A DNA stretch of 64,000 nucleotides from Pholis gunnellus (lineage: Eukaryota > Chordata > Actinopteri > Perciformes > Pholidae), in assembly GCA_910591455.2 (NCBI GenBank), contig OU342819.1:15354262-15418261 (forward strand), in the 5' to 3' direction. The notes under the pieces were generated by a model. That model saw nothing but the letters and a program-made list of their open reading frames with translations. It did no database searches and was not told where the DNA came from. Shown piece after piece: positions 22,854 to 34,638 of this stretch (its first letter is position 1; every line of letters begins with the position of its first letter). Both the position numbers and the translations under genes were made by a program.

Positions 22854-23536
22854 GAGCAGCTTTTTCTTTATAGCCTACTAAGGGAGGGAATATCAATGCT
22901 GCTCAGACTGCCTTTGATTCAAACTGGCGTTATGTGATCCCTCACAACGTTTTAACTTTCTCTCGCCTCGACCACAAAGAAAAGACCCCTTCAAAAAGAA
23001 TCGAATCCCATCCTCTCTTTAAAAGGAGAGCAAGGTGATGATGAAGTATACTCGATTAGGTCGTCACGACTGAGACCTGTTTGTGGCCGTTTTGGGGATT
23101 TGGAGCCTGGGTCCATGTAGATACACTGGCAGCCCCGAAAGCCCGCTCGCTATCAAAGACGGGGATGTAAATTGCAGCTGTAAATGTTTGCAGTGGTGGT
23201 AAATAAGAGGATTAAGTGTACACTTTTGACACACACACACACATAGAATCACACACACTGAAGCGAATCGAGTGAAAGAGGCCTAAATATGAGCCTGATG
23301 GAGAAATGTCAAGAGGTAATTGTAGAAGTACTCAGACTGTTGAAATGTCAGACTCACCCTCCCATTAGTGAGTAGACTCCGACCTGCACCCTGTAATGCC
23401 ATTCATTACAGACAAACGTTTCCTAAACTAATGGTAAACAATGATCACCGACCGCTTCATGTTAAGGATTTTACCATCTGTGTGCATGTCAGCGTGCGCT
23501 TGAGGAGTTCGAGGATGGCACACCTACATAACATTT

Positions 23537-23558
23537 GTGTGTGTGTGTGTGTGTGTGT
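23537..23558 (+). repeat. (GT)11 microsatellite
   Basis: Perfect GT run. Confidence 0.85.
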
Positions 23559-23729
23559 CTCTTTACATCAATACACAGCTTTCAAAACAATCTTCATTCA
23601 TGGAGATCGACACGTGCCGAGCAGACATTAAGACTGATAAGGCTTATGCTCGCCATGGATCGCAGTGAAGTGGCCAAAGTGACAAATCCCGAAATTATAC
23701 TGCTGATGACACTCCAGAAGAGCTGTCGC

Positions 23730-23730
<1 letters not shown>

Positions 23731-23804
<74 letters not shown>
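23731..23804 (+). repeat. (TG)n microsatellite, 74 bases
   Basis: Nearly perfect TG run with one CG step at 23737-23738. Among the longest in the window and a strong Z-DNA candidate. Confidence 0.9.
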
Positions 23805-23808
<4 letters not shown>

Positions 23809-24658
23809 ATGGGTAGGAGCTGTCCAAAATAACCTCAGAAACGCACGGGCGTCATAATGTGAATAAATTGGATTTTAATGTCCTTGTCAAGTCGAATGGT
23901 TTCCCATTTGAGCTCTCTGGAGGCTGGTACAAGCACACTCCATAGCTGCTTTCCTACATGACCTAAAATTCCCTGTCTCTGCATGGGGGGGGGGGGCTGG
24001 AATGGTGCGAGCCTCTCTCTTTTCTCTGGCTTCATCTTTTTGCATCATTCCCTTTGACTGATCCTCTCTCACTCTCTCTGGAAGCCGAGACAGTGGACGC
24101 TTGTGTGGATTTACCCGTTTTTTTCACACAGCATTCAGTGTCAATTTTGTACCCTTTCTTTTTACGGTCTCACTCCTTATCCATTCATCAATCTATCCGG
24201 GAGTATAGGTAGTATCACATGACTTACAACCAGCAGCCGGTAGCGCAAGCTCTTCGTTAGTTGAAATGTAGCATTGTTAAAGCTTAGTATTGGTCTAGGG
24301 TGTTTTTTAAGTGGAGTTGTGCTAGTTAATATGGGGCTCTTACCTAGCTGTTGCTAAGTATTCACACCCAATAGCTGCTAGGTGTGTAACTGAACAAAAT
24401 GTTAGCTTGGTAGTGTAGTACCTGTGTAAATAAGATGATATAGATATCAATATCGATATATTGATACAACTGACCAGATAAAAATGGCAATCTTATCTGA
24501 TGAAATGCTGTTCAATGATGATTTGAACTAGGATTAAATATATATATTAAAATATGCAAAAAAAAAACTTACCTTAGATCACAAGATGTTATCCTAAAAT
24601 AGCATCCTAAGTCTTAAACCTGAATTTCTATGCAAATATGAATAAAAAGTAATACCCT

Positions 24659-24661
<3 letters not shown>
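23805..24661. other. Non-coding stretch
   Basis: Holds a G12 run (23985-23996) and an AT-rich palindromic patch (24445-24466; arms TATCAATAT/ATATTGATA). A short ACAACCAGCAGCCGGT block near 24227-24242 may be a scrap of family R2. No gene is seen. Confidence 0.45.

Positions 24662-24718
<57 letters not shown>
24662..24718 (+). repeat. (CA)28 microsatellite
   Basis: Perfect 57-base CA run. Confidence 0.95.
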
Positions 24719-24722
<4 letters not shown>

Positions 24723-25521
24723 ATTCCTTTTAAATATCACAACAGGTTAAATTTCATCCAAGGAAACTGCAATCTCTACACACAAACAACACAAATGCAG
24801 CTAAAACCACCAGCAGTATCTACACACTGGACCACATATCCTATACTATATGCATCCAAGGCCCTGCCATCCGTTTAGTCTTCTTTTCAACATGTGGATC
24901 TCTCTTAAATGCACACGGTCAAACTCACACTCTCCCGTCAGTGATGTTCAAGCTCTCAGGCTCGCTTTCTGTGGCTCTGAAGAGACTACTGTACACCAAG
25001 AGAAAAGCCGCTTGAATTATTGAAGGCAGAAGGAGAAAGACGGAGCGTGAAAAGGGAACTTGTGCGTGAAGGAATGAGAAAGAGGTGGACCGACAGACTG
25101 AGGTAGAGAATGGAGGGAGAGGAGGAGGATGGAGACGCATTGGGATAGATGGTACAAGGAAATGCATGACAGCGTGGAGATGCTTAGGGAGGCAGAGGAG
25201 GGACGGGAAGAAAGGGAGGTAGAGGTAAGTAGAATGTGTAGTTTGCCCTTCGGCTTGTTTGCCTGCTGATGTAAGGAGGAAATGGCTTGATCAGCAGGGC
25301 CTTCTACCTCCACTGAGTTTAGTTGCGGAAATACATGCGTGTAACACACAAACGCATAAAGGTCCATGCCCCACGGGACTGAGAGAGATGAAGGGAAAGA
25401 AAAACAGACACTGTGCAGTAATGTCTTTTTTGTGCTCAGGTTACACTGCTCGATGGAGCTGCAGAGGCTGTTGGGCTTTTTGCGCTTTATTGCTCATGTC
25501 TCTGTTTATGTGTGTGAACTT
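24719..25521. other. Non-coding stretch with purine-rich core
   Basis: From about 25010 to 25230 the plus strand is dominated by A and G (GAGAAAGAGG, GGAGGAGGAT). The overlapping minus frames are Ser/Leu-rich artefacts. Confidence 0.5.
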
Positions 25522-25543
25522 TGTGTGTGTGTGTGTGTGTGTG
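25522..25543 (+). repeat. (TG)n microsatellite
   Basis: Eleven TG units followed by a GAGAGAGG run. Confidence 0.85.
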
Positions 25544-25666
25544 AGAGAGGGACAAACTGTATGTATGTGTGCTATACAAACTGGCAAATCTACTGGGGCT
25601 TCGACTTCCTCTGGTGCTGGTTTTGTATCAGCACACAGCTGAACATGGCTGCAGATCAATGTCATC

Positions 25667-25668
<2 letters not shown>

Positions 25669-25740
<72 letters not shown>
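25669..25740 (+). repeat. (AC)36 microsatellite
   Basis: Perfect 72-base AC run, the longest uninterrupted dinucleotide repeat seen here. It creates the poly-His-Thr frames on this strand. Confidence 0.95.
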
Positions 25741-25743
<3 letters not shown>

Positions 25744-25828
25744 GACTTGTTTACAGTTTAAACAGCAGGTGGCACAGATAACAGCCACTTAATCCGCAGC
25801 TATGTTGACAACTGAATGTGATACCCAC

Positions 25829-25829
<1 letters not shown>

Positions 25830-25861
<32 letters not shown>

Positions 25862-25870
25862 TCTATCTAG
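25830..25870 (+). repeat. (GATA)8 followed by inverted TATC units
   Basis: Eight GATA units end in GATATCTATCTAG, so the last GATA units face TATC units and can form a short hairpin. Confidence 0.85.
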
Positions 25871-25952
25871 TAATATTCTTGTTTTTGTGTGTTTTTTAGG
25901 AGTAATTTCACTTGAACTTTTCTTGTGTTCACATTGCTGCAGTTAGGGTTAG

Positions 25953-26010
25953 GGATATGTATAAAATAAGGACGTAGTCTCCGTGACGTCACCCACAGGT
26001 TTAATGTTTG
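25953..26010 (+). repeat. Interspersed repeat, family R3, 5' fragment
   Basis: TGTATAAAATAAGGACGTAG and GTCTCCGTGACGTCACCC align with the opening of the long copy at 9083 (GTCTCCATGACATCACC), and more closely with the family consensus I recall. Confidence 0.6.
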
Positions 26011-26109
26011 AATGTGCAATGCAAGCTAAATCCATGACATTGCAGAAATGTTCAAAATGAATGTTCCGGCAATAGGTCTGAAAAGAAGAAGAAAAAATGC
26101 CACATGCAG

Positions 26110-26255
26110 AAACTTAAACTTTATTTTATTTTTATTTTTATACACTATATATATCCCGTTAAGGGGGAAATTTTTCTCTGCATTTGACCCATCCCTGTAT
26201 CAGGGAGCAGTGTGCTGCCCATGACAGGCGCCCGGGGAGCTATGGGGGACAGTGT
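26110..26255 (+). repeat. Interspersed repeat fragment, family R5
   Basis: CCCGTTAAGGGGGAAATTTTT, CTCTGCATTTGACCCATCCC, GGGAGCAGTGTGCTGCCCAT and GGCGCCCGGGGAGC, in this order, match a very common teleost interspersed repeat. The usual downstream part (about GGTGCCTTGCTCAAGGGC) is missing, so it is truncated. Confidence 0.65.
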
Positions 26256-28168
26256 GATGAATCAATGCAGAAAATACCCCACAACAGTAGCAATCTCATT
26301 GTTTGAGTGAGAAGTGATAAAAGACAAGAGTAATCAATATTAAACAACAAGCGTGCCACTAAAAACATGAAGTCATTATTGCTGCATTCCTGACTAGTGT
26401 GTATTCACCTTCTTAAACTTAAAGTGTGGGACATTTTCTGGCATGTGTCTCTCCTTGACTGACAACGTTGCCTCCTCCTTGTGAAAGCCGTCAGTCGGCA
26501 TGTATTTACCGCTGGCCAGCTGTGACTGACGCTCATACGCTGGGCTCGGATCCCGTTCGATATGTGACGCCGCACCCGTGGCCAACACAGCAAGGATATG
26601 GCTTTCAAAGCCATGTGTCTGTTTGGGGGTTGGGTCTGGGGGGGGGGGGGGGGGGGGGGGGGGGTGTATGTGTGCGCACCCATTCATACATGTAAAGTGT
26701 TTATTGGCGAGGCATTTTCCTCCCACATCTGCAGATCACTCATCCCCCCTAGGGAGCCCCCCCCTTTCATTAGCCACATGGAAAAGTGGGAAATAATTAA
26801 AGGGTGAAAAGAGCGAAGTGGAAAAGTATAGACGAGGTAGGAAGTACAGTGGCACATGAAAGAGGAAAAAAAAAAGAGAGCGAGATAGCGAGCGATCGAG
26901 CTTTAGCTAAAGTAAAAAGGGAAGCAAACGAGTCACGTGAAGGCTCGACCGGTCACCATGGCAACCCTTTAAAAGGCCGATCCCTAATGCAATTAGAGTG
27001 GCTTTGAGGCAGTCAGTCTGAGGGCAGAGAGTATGAAAAGTGATGGCAAGAAAGAACGGACAGTCGTAAGAGAAACAACACGGCTGAATGAATGAACGAC
27101 CAGCCATCGCGTGTGTCAGTGATTGCATGCGATAATTGTTGGGAGGCTTCCATTCTTCTACGCTGGCTGTGGGAATTTTAATAATGAAGACGCCTCTGGC
27201 CAGGCGTGTTCATGGGTTCGTAAGCGAGCGCGCGTGCACACGGTTGTGTACGTCTTTGTGTGTGTGAGAGAGAGTCAAAGTGCGCAGCGGAGAAAAAAAA
27301 CCCAGCAGAATCCAAAAAGGCAAAAAGCAAACTTAACACACATTAGCAATATTTCAACAAGACACGACAAGGGAAGCGGGAGAGAGGGGAGGCAGGGTCT
27401 GAGTCATAGCCGCACAAAGGGCTAAAGGCTGAGGCTCAGGCCACCAAGGTGATATCATCAATGAAATTAAACCTCAGAACCCGTTAGTATTATTGCTTGC
27501 AATCCTCTCACGTCCTATCTATCCCATTAAGCACAGCATATCCAGACACAATGAGTACCATTTTTTTCTTTTAATGGTCACAATATCTGCTTCGTACTTA
27601 TTGCTTAAACCAACAAGCAACTGCTTAAACTAACGGTTTGTGCTCTACTTTTGTGTCCAACACAAACGCTTAATGCAAACTTAATATGCCAGTGTTACGT
27701 GATGAGCGCCTTGGCTGTCCGTTGTGTGAGGGTCATATTGAATAGTTCATCTTCACGCTGCAGTTCTTTAGATCACTCTGTTGACGAACATCAACATATG
27801 TCGTGACTTGGAAATACCAGTCACCTCCGCTGCCAAGTTGGAATCAGGAAAAGGGAAACTCGTGGATCAAACATGGACGATCAAGTAAAATGTTAAGTTA
27901 ATGGATAGAGTGCAAGATTGACCATGCACATGTATCTTTAAACCTGCATTCGACTAACGGTGTCAGTATGCTACAACAAAGACCTCATTGGATGATTGAA
28001 ACCTCCTCTTTTCTAACTGATTTCGGATCCTGCGTCCAACAATTCCACACAGCGATTGACCAATTGTGTGGAGGTGAGAAAGTAATGCAGGATTTGAACA
28101 TCTCTCTCTTTGTCCACACAACTACTTCTGTCTCTCTTTTATAACTGACCATCTGTAAGTTTGTGTTA
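26256..28168. other. Non-coding stretch around a 27-G run
   Basis: It holds the G27 run (26638-26664) and a CpG-containing GAGCG segment near 27215-27240. Poly-Gly and poly-Pro frames across the G run are artefacts. No exon is supported. Confidence 0.5.
26638..26664 (+). repeat. (G)27 homopolymer
   Basis: Twenty-seven consecutive G, preceded by TTTGGGGGTTGGGTCT, so quadruplex formation is very likely. The recorded length is doubtful. Confidence 0.85.
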
Positions 28169-28190
28169 CCCCCCCCCCCCCCCCCCCCCC
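28169..28190 (+). repeat. (C)22 homopolymer
   Basis: Twenty-two consecutive C on the plus strand. Confidence 0.85.
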
Positions 28191-28619
28191 ATGTATGATT
28201 CATAGCTTCCATGACGGCTAACTTCTTGCCCGGCATTTGAGTCAGGCCAGTTCTTCCTTTAGTGGTCAGACGACATTTCGTACCAACTTAAGAATCTTCC
28301 CCTTCGCGACCTCAAATTTCATGAAAACACAACCACGTTGTTGAGACACCTTTTTGTTTTGCCACAACAACTCACTAGAGCACATCACGCGGAGTAAAAT
28401 GCCCTGAATGTCGACCTTATGAGTAGTAGACTCTGCTACCCATGAGTCAACAGCAACTCCATTCATGTGGGGAACGCTCGGAAGGGAAGCAATGAGGATA
28501 TTTTTCATTGCACATCCAGGGCAAATTGATGGCTTGTGCTGCGGCCATCGACTACTGAGTGTTTATAATGTAGCATTTGCACTCCACTGCCCCGATCCTG
28601 GGACCCCCAGAGGGAATTG
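28191..28619. other. Non-coding stretch
   Basis: An 80-codon minus frame (28266-28508) and another across the C run have no recognisable features. Nothing else is seen. Confidence 0.45.
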
Positions 28620-29215
28620 ATTTCTGCCGCTCTGCTGCCCTTTCACGTCTCTATCTGCTCTCGTTTCCCCATTCTTTCTCATTCCATCCCTGTTTATCCT
28701 TCTTTTCTATTCCCCCCCCCCCATCTCCTTCTGCTCTACCTTCTCTTTGCACTTTGTTTTGCACACACACACACCCCCGATGTCTTTATGATTCTGCACT
28801 GTCTTCATCTTTCTTCGCCTTTATTTCATTCGTTCCTTTGCTCTCCTCCCTCCCTCCAGCTCTCTTGTCAGCCCTGCGCTGTTTTATTGCTTCATACAGT
28901 ATCTCAAAGCCTCCAGCTAGTCTTGGCTGCTCGATTCCTCCCCACACACACACACACACACACACTCTGCTCCCAGTTTCATCACTGTCACTCTGTGCTT
29001 TCTCCTTCCTCTTTCCCCCTGTCCTGTGTTTACACCCTCCATCTGTCTAATCACTCGATCATCTCCTTTTAGTCTTGTAACCCCGTTTGTCTTCCCCTCT
29101 CGTCTTATATTTCTTATTTCCTACCGCTCCTCTCTGTTTGCGCCTCCACCGCCAGTGTTATCCCTTCCTCCTCTTCCCCGTCTGTCTCTGTGTATTTGGT
29201 CCTGTCCTCAGCCCA
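28620..29215 (+). repeat. Polypyrimidine tract with embedded CA repeat
   Basis: Nearly 600 bases dominated by C and T, with C10 near 28714-28723 and a (CA)n at 28943-28965. It produces three long overlapping Ser/Leu/Pro-rich frames that are not genes. Confidence 0.75.
28943..28965 (+). repeat. (CA)11 microsatellite
   Basis: Perfect CA run inside the pyrimidine tract. Confidence 0.85.
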
Positions 29216-31063
29216 CAGCTTGGTTGACAGAAAGATTATCTCTCCAAAGACACCACGTAACCAACTCCAGACCTCTTTATTTAACCAGCTACAGCTATTT
29301 TAAAGCGGTGTTTTTTGCAGATTGCTACTGGCAAGGTGACGCCCCCCTGAGAAGCGCACATGTTTTGTTGATTTTATTTCCCCTTTATATTGATCTTCGA
29401 AGACTTTTCACATATCTCATCATCGCTCATAATGTAGCTGATCTCTGACTGTGCGTTACTCTCTCTTAGTTCATATTGGAAACATCCGAGTTGTCTTATG
29501 TTGGAGCTTTAATGAAAAGTTATAGTAGATCTAACAGAAAATAAGTACAATTATCTCATCCAGGTTCTCTCATCTATATAGTTTAAGGAAACCAATTAGT
29601 TTCATGCTTTTTCTGATTTCACTTACGCATCAGGGACGTGACCTGCAGTGACCTCCCTCTCAATCTTTCTCTCATGGCTCCACTCGGGCCAACATATTAC
29701 AGTAAGGTGAAGGAGATCTCATCTGGTATTAGAGACACATCAGCTTTGAAGTAGGCTGAAATGAAAATATATTATTCTATGTGGGCTGTGACCTGCCCCT
29801 CAATATTGGAGAGGTTAGCTCAGGTGGTTAAAGCCTTCAAAACTGCCCTTTTGTGTGAATTATTAAACATTTTCACAGCGGGAAGCCTCAAGCGAAGGCT
29901 CGGGGCCCGTCACACCTGGCCCACATTTCTATCAGGAAAGTGTTGTATCAACTGCACGACTGTGAACTTTATCCACGACACCAATTGACCTGACATTTCT
30001 CCAAAGCTGCAACATAAAGTCCATTAAAGACAAGTTTTAGAAGTAAGGAAATTAGAGATTTGACCTTTGTCTTCCTAATGATGGGATTCTTTTATTAATT
30101 CTATTTATTTTCACGTTATGTCGTGTGTTTGTGTGTGTGTGTTGGTGTGCAGGATGTTATGATGTGATCATTCCCTTGCCTGAAATAAGCAGCTCAGCTA
30201 ACATCACTAGAAATTATTATTATGTTTTAGGCTCATTGACAAAAACAAAAAAAGCAGTGGCACTACATCACACAGCAAAGGTAATTTACAACTACATTGA
30301 GAACACAGTGAGATGCCAGGATTTAGCAATGTAGGTGATTTATTGATAATAGCATACATTCACTTCGCAGTCATCATAATCAGAGCAGCATGTTGCAATG
30401 CCGGGAATAAAAGGAGGAGGGTAAAGACAAACTGATACATAATGGAAAATTGCACCATTACTGGGACGATTTCACATGAAAACTGTTTATTGGCTGGAGA
30501 GGATGTTTGACTCAATTATTGGGTTATTGCACAGAAGTCTTAATGATACATGACAAACATTTCTAGTGTCTGCAGTCATACTGACAGAGCTCCTTATGTT
30601 GACTGGCTTGAGTTGAGCAATGCTAAAAAGGTCAAAGTAATTTCTTTGGCAACTTGCTCATGGAGTTATTCATTTTTGACACATACATTAAATCTCCAGA
30701 TAGTGTAAGCTGTTGTTTAGTCAGTTACTGAAGCCATGTGGTGTTTGCATACAGGGACATGCGTCCATGCAGCGCTATTGAAGTTAACAAAGTCAGTTGG
30801 ATGAAACTCAATCATGTATTTTAGAGTAAAACTCGCTAGCTAAAAAAGATAGATTAAAAAAAATCCGTATGGCACCTATACATTTTTGATGCCAGGGTTG
30901 TCCTGTATGTATTGGCAATAGTGAGATGGATAAGAGAACCCTGTTTGTTCATGTGTGTGTGTGTAAAGTGCAGCATCAGGAAATCCATACTTTCTCTTTG
31001 CCATTTAATCTCCATGTCATTATCAAGCCACCCCTGCATGGCATGTGTGCTTTTGCACGCGTC
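29216..31063. other. Non-coding intronic stretch
   Basis: AT-rich. I see nothing supported. Confidence 0.5.
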
Positions 31064-31086
31064 TGTGTGTGTGTGTGTGTGTGTGT
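31064..31086 (+). repeat. (TG)n microsatellite
   Basis: About eleven TG units. Confidence 0.85.
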
Positions 31087-32224
31087 CACTGTGATTATTA
31101 CATATTGCATACGTTGGAGGATTGATGGCATGTTACTGTGAGAGATTCACAGCTGAGGGAAGAGGAATCACATAAAAAGAGAGGAAGATGGATGGAGAAG
31201 CATACTGAAGGGACCACAGAGGAGCAGAGGGGAGGCATTTCTTTGAAGGGCTGGGTGTGATGCTGTGTGAAGGGATACATAGGAGGGAGAGAGGTATGAC
31301 ACGTGTGGCCCAGACAGGTGCTGTGGTCTCAGCCACAGACTGAGTGAAAGACAGAGGCAGAGTGAAAAATGTATGTGCCCTACTTACAGCAGCTGAGCAG
31401 AGACAGGAGAGGGGAGGGCGGGAGACTGGAATGATGTTAGATTTTGGAAGTGAGCAAAACAAGTTGTGTTTCTTCTGTTGTGCATTACATACGGCAATTT
31501 GTTTCTGGGTGTGGGTGTGTGCCTAAAACCCGTTTAGCTTCATGGTCAGCCAACATGCAATGCAGCTTTGTTGCTGTTTTTTTTTCAACATCTGTGTGTG
31601 ATATTTGATTTCAAACCAACAGTTCCTTGCTGTTTCCCTTTAACATTTTTACTGGCTTTGCTGTAAACTAGCCAAAATATAAAGACTTTCTCTCTTACAC
31701 ACACACACTCATACACACACACACCACTCTGGAGCCTTGGGCCACGCAGCTTCCCATTAGCCCATCTCACACTCTTCGGCACTGTTTGACCAAGTGGAGC
31801 CCTTTATCTGCCCTCCTATTTGAACGAGGTGGGGAGAAGAGCTGGTCCCTGGATGAGTCAGCAGAATAGAAACCACAGCACGTTAATCAACGCTTCCAAA
31901 CTCCACACAGGAACAACTGAGTAGCTGTGCTGCTTTAGCCTGGTTACTCCAAGGAATATCTTAATGACCAAAAAGGATTTATGGAGGCTTAGTTGCAGGC
32001 CACCCTGGCATTGAGTCTTTGAATTTATGCTGCTCTCAGCAGTCGGCTTAATGCAATGTAGTGACCACGACTCACCTGAGGGCTGAGATAACTATTACAG
32101 AAACCTAGCTCACAGCGTTTAACTCTCACCTCCCCGCTTGTTAGGTGAGTTGATATGTGATAGTGAAGGAATTGCAGACGCTGTGAAGGTTTTGCCTCAG
32201 GCAGTCGAGTCCTTAGTATGTAGA
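31087..32224. other. Non-coding stretch
   Basis: Purine-rich from about 31140 to 31345, and an interrupted CA run at 31698-31723. No gene is supported. Confidence 0.5.
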
Positions 32225-32425
32225 TGAGGCATAGACTGTGAGACTTGAAACTAGCGATTAAGACCATGCACAATATTTAGTGAGGTAGTAAATCAAGTGA
32301 GAAGGTAATTTTGTCATAGACTTCTGCACAATTGGACTTCTTTTTGCAAACAGAGTAATCGCGCCTTGCAAGAAAGAATGCTTCACTTTTCAAACCCCCG
32401 AGGCTGCAGCCTGATTAGGCCTCGT
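32225..32425 (+). repeat. Interspersed repeat, family R3, 3' fragment
   Basis: CATAGACTGTGAGACTTGAAACTAGCG, GTAAATCAAGTGAGAAGGTAA, CATAGACTTCTGCACAATTGG, CTTCTTTTTGCAAACAGAG and CACTTTTCAAACCCCCGAGG follow the order of the 3' half of the family I recall. The TGAGGTAGTA string at 32281, which resembles a let-7 seed, is part of this repeat. Confidence 0.7.
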
Positions 32426-34061
32426 CTAGATCCTCCCCCACTTCCTGTTTCTGCTCCTATCCAGAGCTCAATGAGCGATAGCATTACCATTTGATTGACA
32501 AGATAGCCTTCGGCTGTTACCGGGAGAGGATCTTACAGATGCAACAACATTTCATTACCCCTTCGAATTGCATATGTATATTGGGGCCATGGGTGCACTG
32601 TAATACATGCTACCAGTTGACAGAGAGAGAGAGAGACAATGCCTTTAGCCTAGCCTCAGGAGACAAAGTGGTTCAACACATTTGCGGCTATGAAACAAAT
32701 GGTGTCATTCGAGATAAATCATAATGAGAACATGTTGTGATGGACTAACAAATGGACAAAAGTTGCTACTGTGTGAAGCTTTGATGGAATGGTGGTGGTA
32801 CAATGTTTAGAGAGACTCTTTCGACCATAAAATATGTGCGTTGAGGCCTGTTCTAGCAAGGATCGTTTTGCTGAAGTAAATCTCTGTCTTGACCTGTGAC
32901 CTCAGGAAAAATAACCTTGACAAAAGGGATTTCTTTTCAAGATTTACAGTCATAACTAGAACTGGAAACCTCGAAAAAAAAAATTGTCTGTAGCATCAAG
33001 TAAAGATCTTACTCTTTGATTAGATAGTTTGTGATTTAAATGTTGCACAATCTTAAAGCACAGTCACACCGACATTTCAAACAGAAATGCCAATTCATAT
33101 CAATGGAATCATAACAGTCATTGTGAGCATTAGGTTGAAGTTCAAAGTGTGTTTAATATGCCGATTCATGCTTTTAACCAATAGCAAACAGTCCTGACTC
33201 TGCTGACTGTTGAGGGAACAGAAAACCAGAGAATCCAAAATCCAAGAAACTAAACTGTGAACTTGTTAGCAACATAGGTAACGGGACGATAATGAAACAA
33301 AGCTAACAGAGCTATGCCCAGTAATATCATTTTCTAAGCTGGGTATTAGCAGTTAGTCCAGTGATTCACCAGCACTGTGAGTGGTCATTGCATCACCAAG
33401 ATTGTAGCGCCATCTGTTTAGCGAGGGTTAACTTTGCTCTGCTAATTCTGACTATGATACAGCATGAACGCTATCAAATTTAGGGAGACATTAAAAAACG
33501 CTTCAATTTTCATTGGTATCGGAACTCAATACCGTGCCCCGTAGTAATGATTACAGAAGAATCAATACTGTCTCTGTGCTATTGCTTAACTTTGTAGGGC
33601 AGTAGGCTATCATACCAATAATCCAAAATTAGGAAATTAATCAGTTTGACTCCTGACCCAGACAATTACATGATGGTGACATTCTCCTGTTTGACACAGC
33701 CAAATAAGTCATGTCCCACACCAAAATTTATATTTTAGTATATTCTCATTACTGACTTGCACATACTAAACAGCTATGTTCTTGCTTTAATAATGCTCCT
33801 AATGTAGGAGGTATCCTCCACCAAACAGGTTGGAGCTTATCAGAAGTTACATCATTGTTAGACAGAGTATAAGACTGAGAGGATACTTTTAGCACCTGTC
33901 ATCTCTTCCTAAAGTATTTATCTGTATTTTATGTTTGTCCATCTGTCACTCTTTCACAGCACTCATTGAATGGGCTCGTTTCTCTGTGGGAGCAAGGCAT
34001 GCTGGGTAATTGAAAGGGGGTTACTGGCACAAGTCAAACAGATGGAGATGTAGTGTTCTTA

Positions 34062-34063
<2 letters not shown>
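32426..34063. other. AT-rich non-coding intronic stretch
   Basis: Nothing supported. A GCATGCTGGGTAATTG string near 33998-34013 is distantly similar to the ZNF143-type element, but it is isolated and was not called. Confidence 0.5.
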
Positions 34064-34117
<54 letters not shown>

Positions 34118-34131
34118 GTGTGTGTGTGTAG

Positions 34132-34157
<26 letters not shown>
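34064..34157 (+). repeat. (GT)n compound microsatellite
   Basis: Pure GT from 34064 to 34115, then GT blocks broken by two AG steps up to 34157. Confidence 0.9.
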
Positions 34158-34162
<5 letters not shown>

Positions 34163-34610
34163 TGTTTGTGTGTGGGGTGGCGTCTGGCAGGAGTCAAACG
34201 GCTGTGGATTTATCAGCTCCCCAATGAAGGCCAAAAGCAACGCTTGCCATGAGTCTCACACTCATGCACACAAACGCACACATACACATTACACCTCATG
34301 TCTTCCAACATTTCCTGCTCTCTTTCTTATGCTTGTCTTCATCTAGGTATCTATTTTTTTTTGGCGGCTTGTTGTTTTATTGTTTTCATGCATCTGTCCA
34401 TTTATCCCTTGTTCTCTTTGTAGGTTCTTGGAGGGACTCTGAACACCACCTGTCACTCACCTTCACATACACTTCCTCTTACTCCCTCCCTTTTCCACGT
34501 CTCCTCATATTTTCTTCCCCTCATCTTCTTGCTCTTTTGTCTTTGCCATTGGCATTCCCTGCAAGCGACAGATGCCGAGCAGAAAGGGCGAAAGAGAGAG
34601 GGGAAGATCT

Positions 34611-34638
34611 TGAGAGAGAGAGCGAGAGAGAGAGAGAG
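34611..34638 (+). repeat. (GA)n microsatellite
   Basis: GA run with one GC interruption. It lies within the longest open frame of the window (34249-34893), which I regard as a low-complexity artefact. Confidence 0.8.

Larger units (their letters stand above)
22089..23536. other. Non-coding stretch with short GA and CA repeats
   Basis: Contains (GA)n at 22573-22591, interrupted (AC)n at 22821-22853 and a short CA run at 23228-23243. No gene is supported. Confidence 0.5.

Noticed and set aside
25669..25740. Long regular repeats considered as CRISPR-like arrays
   Set aside because: They are simple dinucleotide repeats without spacers, in a vertebrate genome.
25366..25761. His-Thr and Cys-Val repeat proteins predicted at CA/GT repeats (also near 19253, 23535, 34034, 43059)
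   Set aside because: These are translations of dinucleotide microsatellites, not genes.
26394..26807. Poly-Gly and poly-Pro frames on both strands
   Set aside because: Caused by the G27 homopolymer.
28577..29072. 157- and 151-codon Ser/Leu/Pro-rich frames
   Set aside because: Translation of a polypyrimidine tract. Three overlapping frames are open together, which points to composition, not coding.
32280..32300. TGAGGTAGTA string resembling the let-7 microRNA start
   Set aside because: Only the first ten bases agree, no complementary arm forms a hairpin, and the string belongs to the R3 interspersed repeat (TGAGGTAGTAAATCAAGTGA).
33998..34013. GCATGCTGGGTAATTG, distantly like the ZNF143-type element
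   Set aside because: Differs at several positions, is isolated and not in a CpG-rich context.
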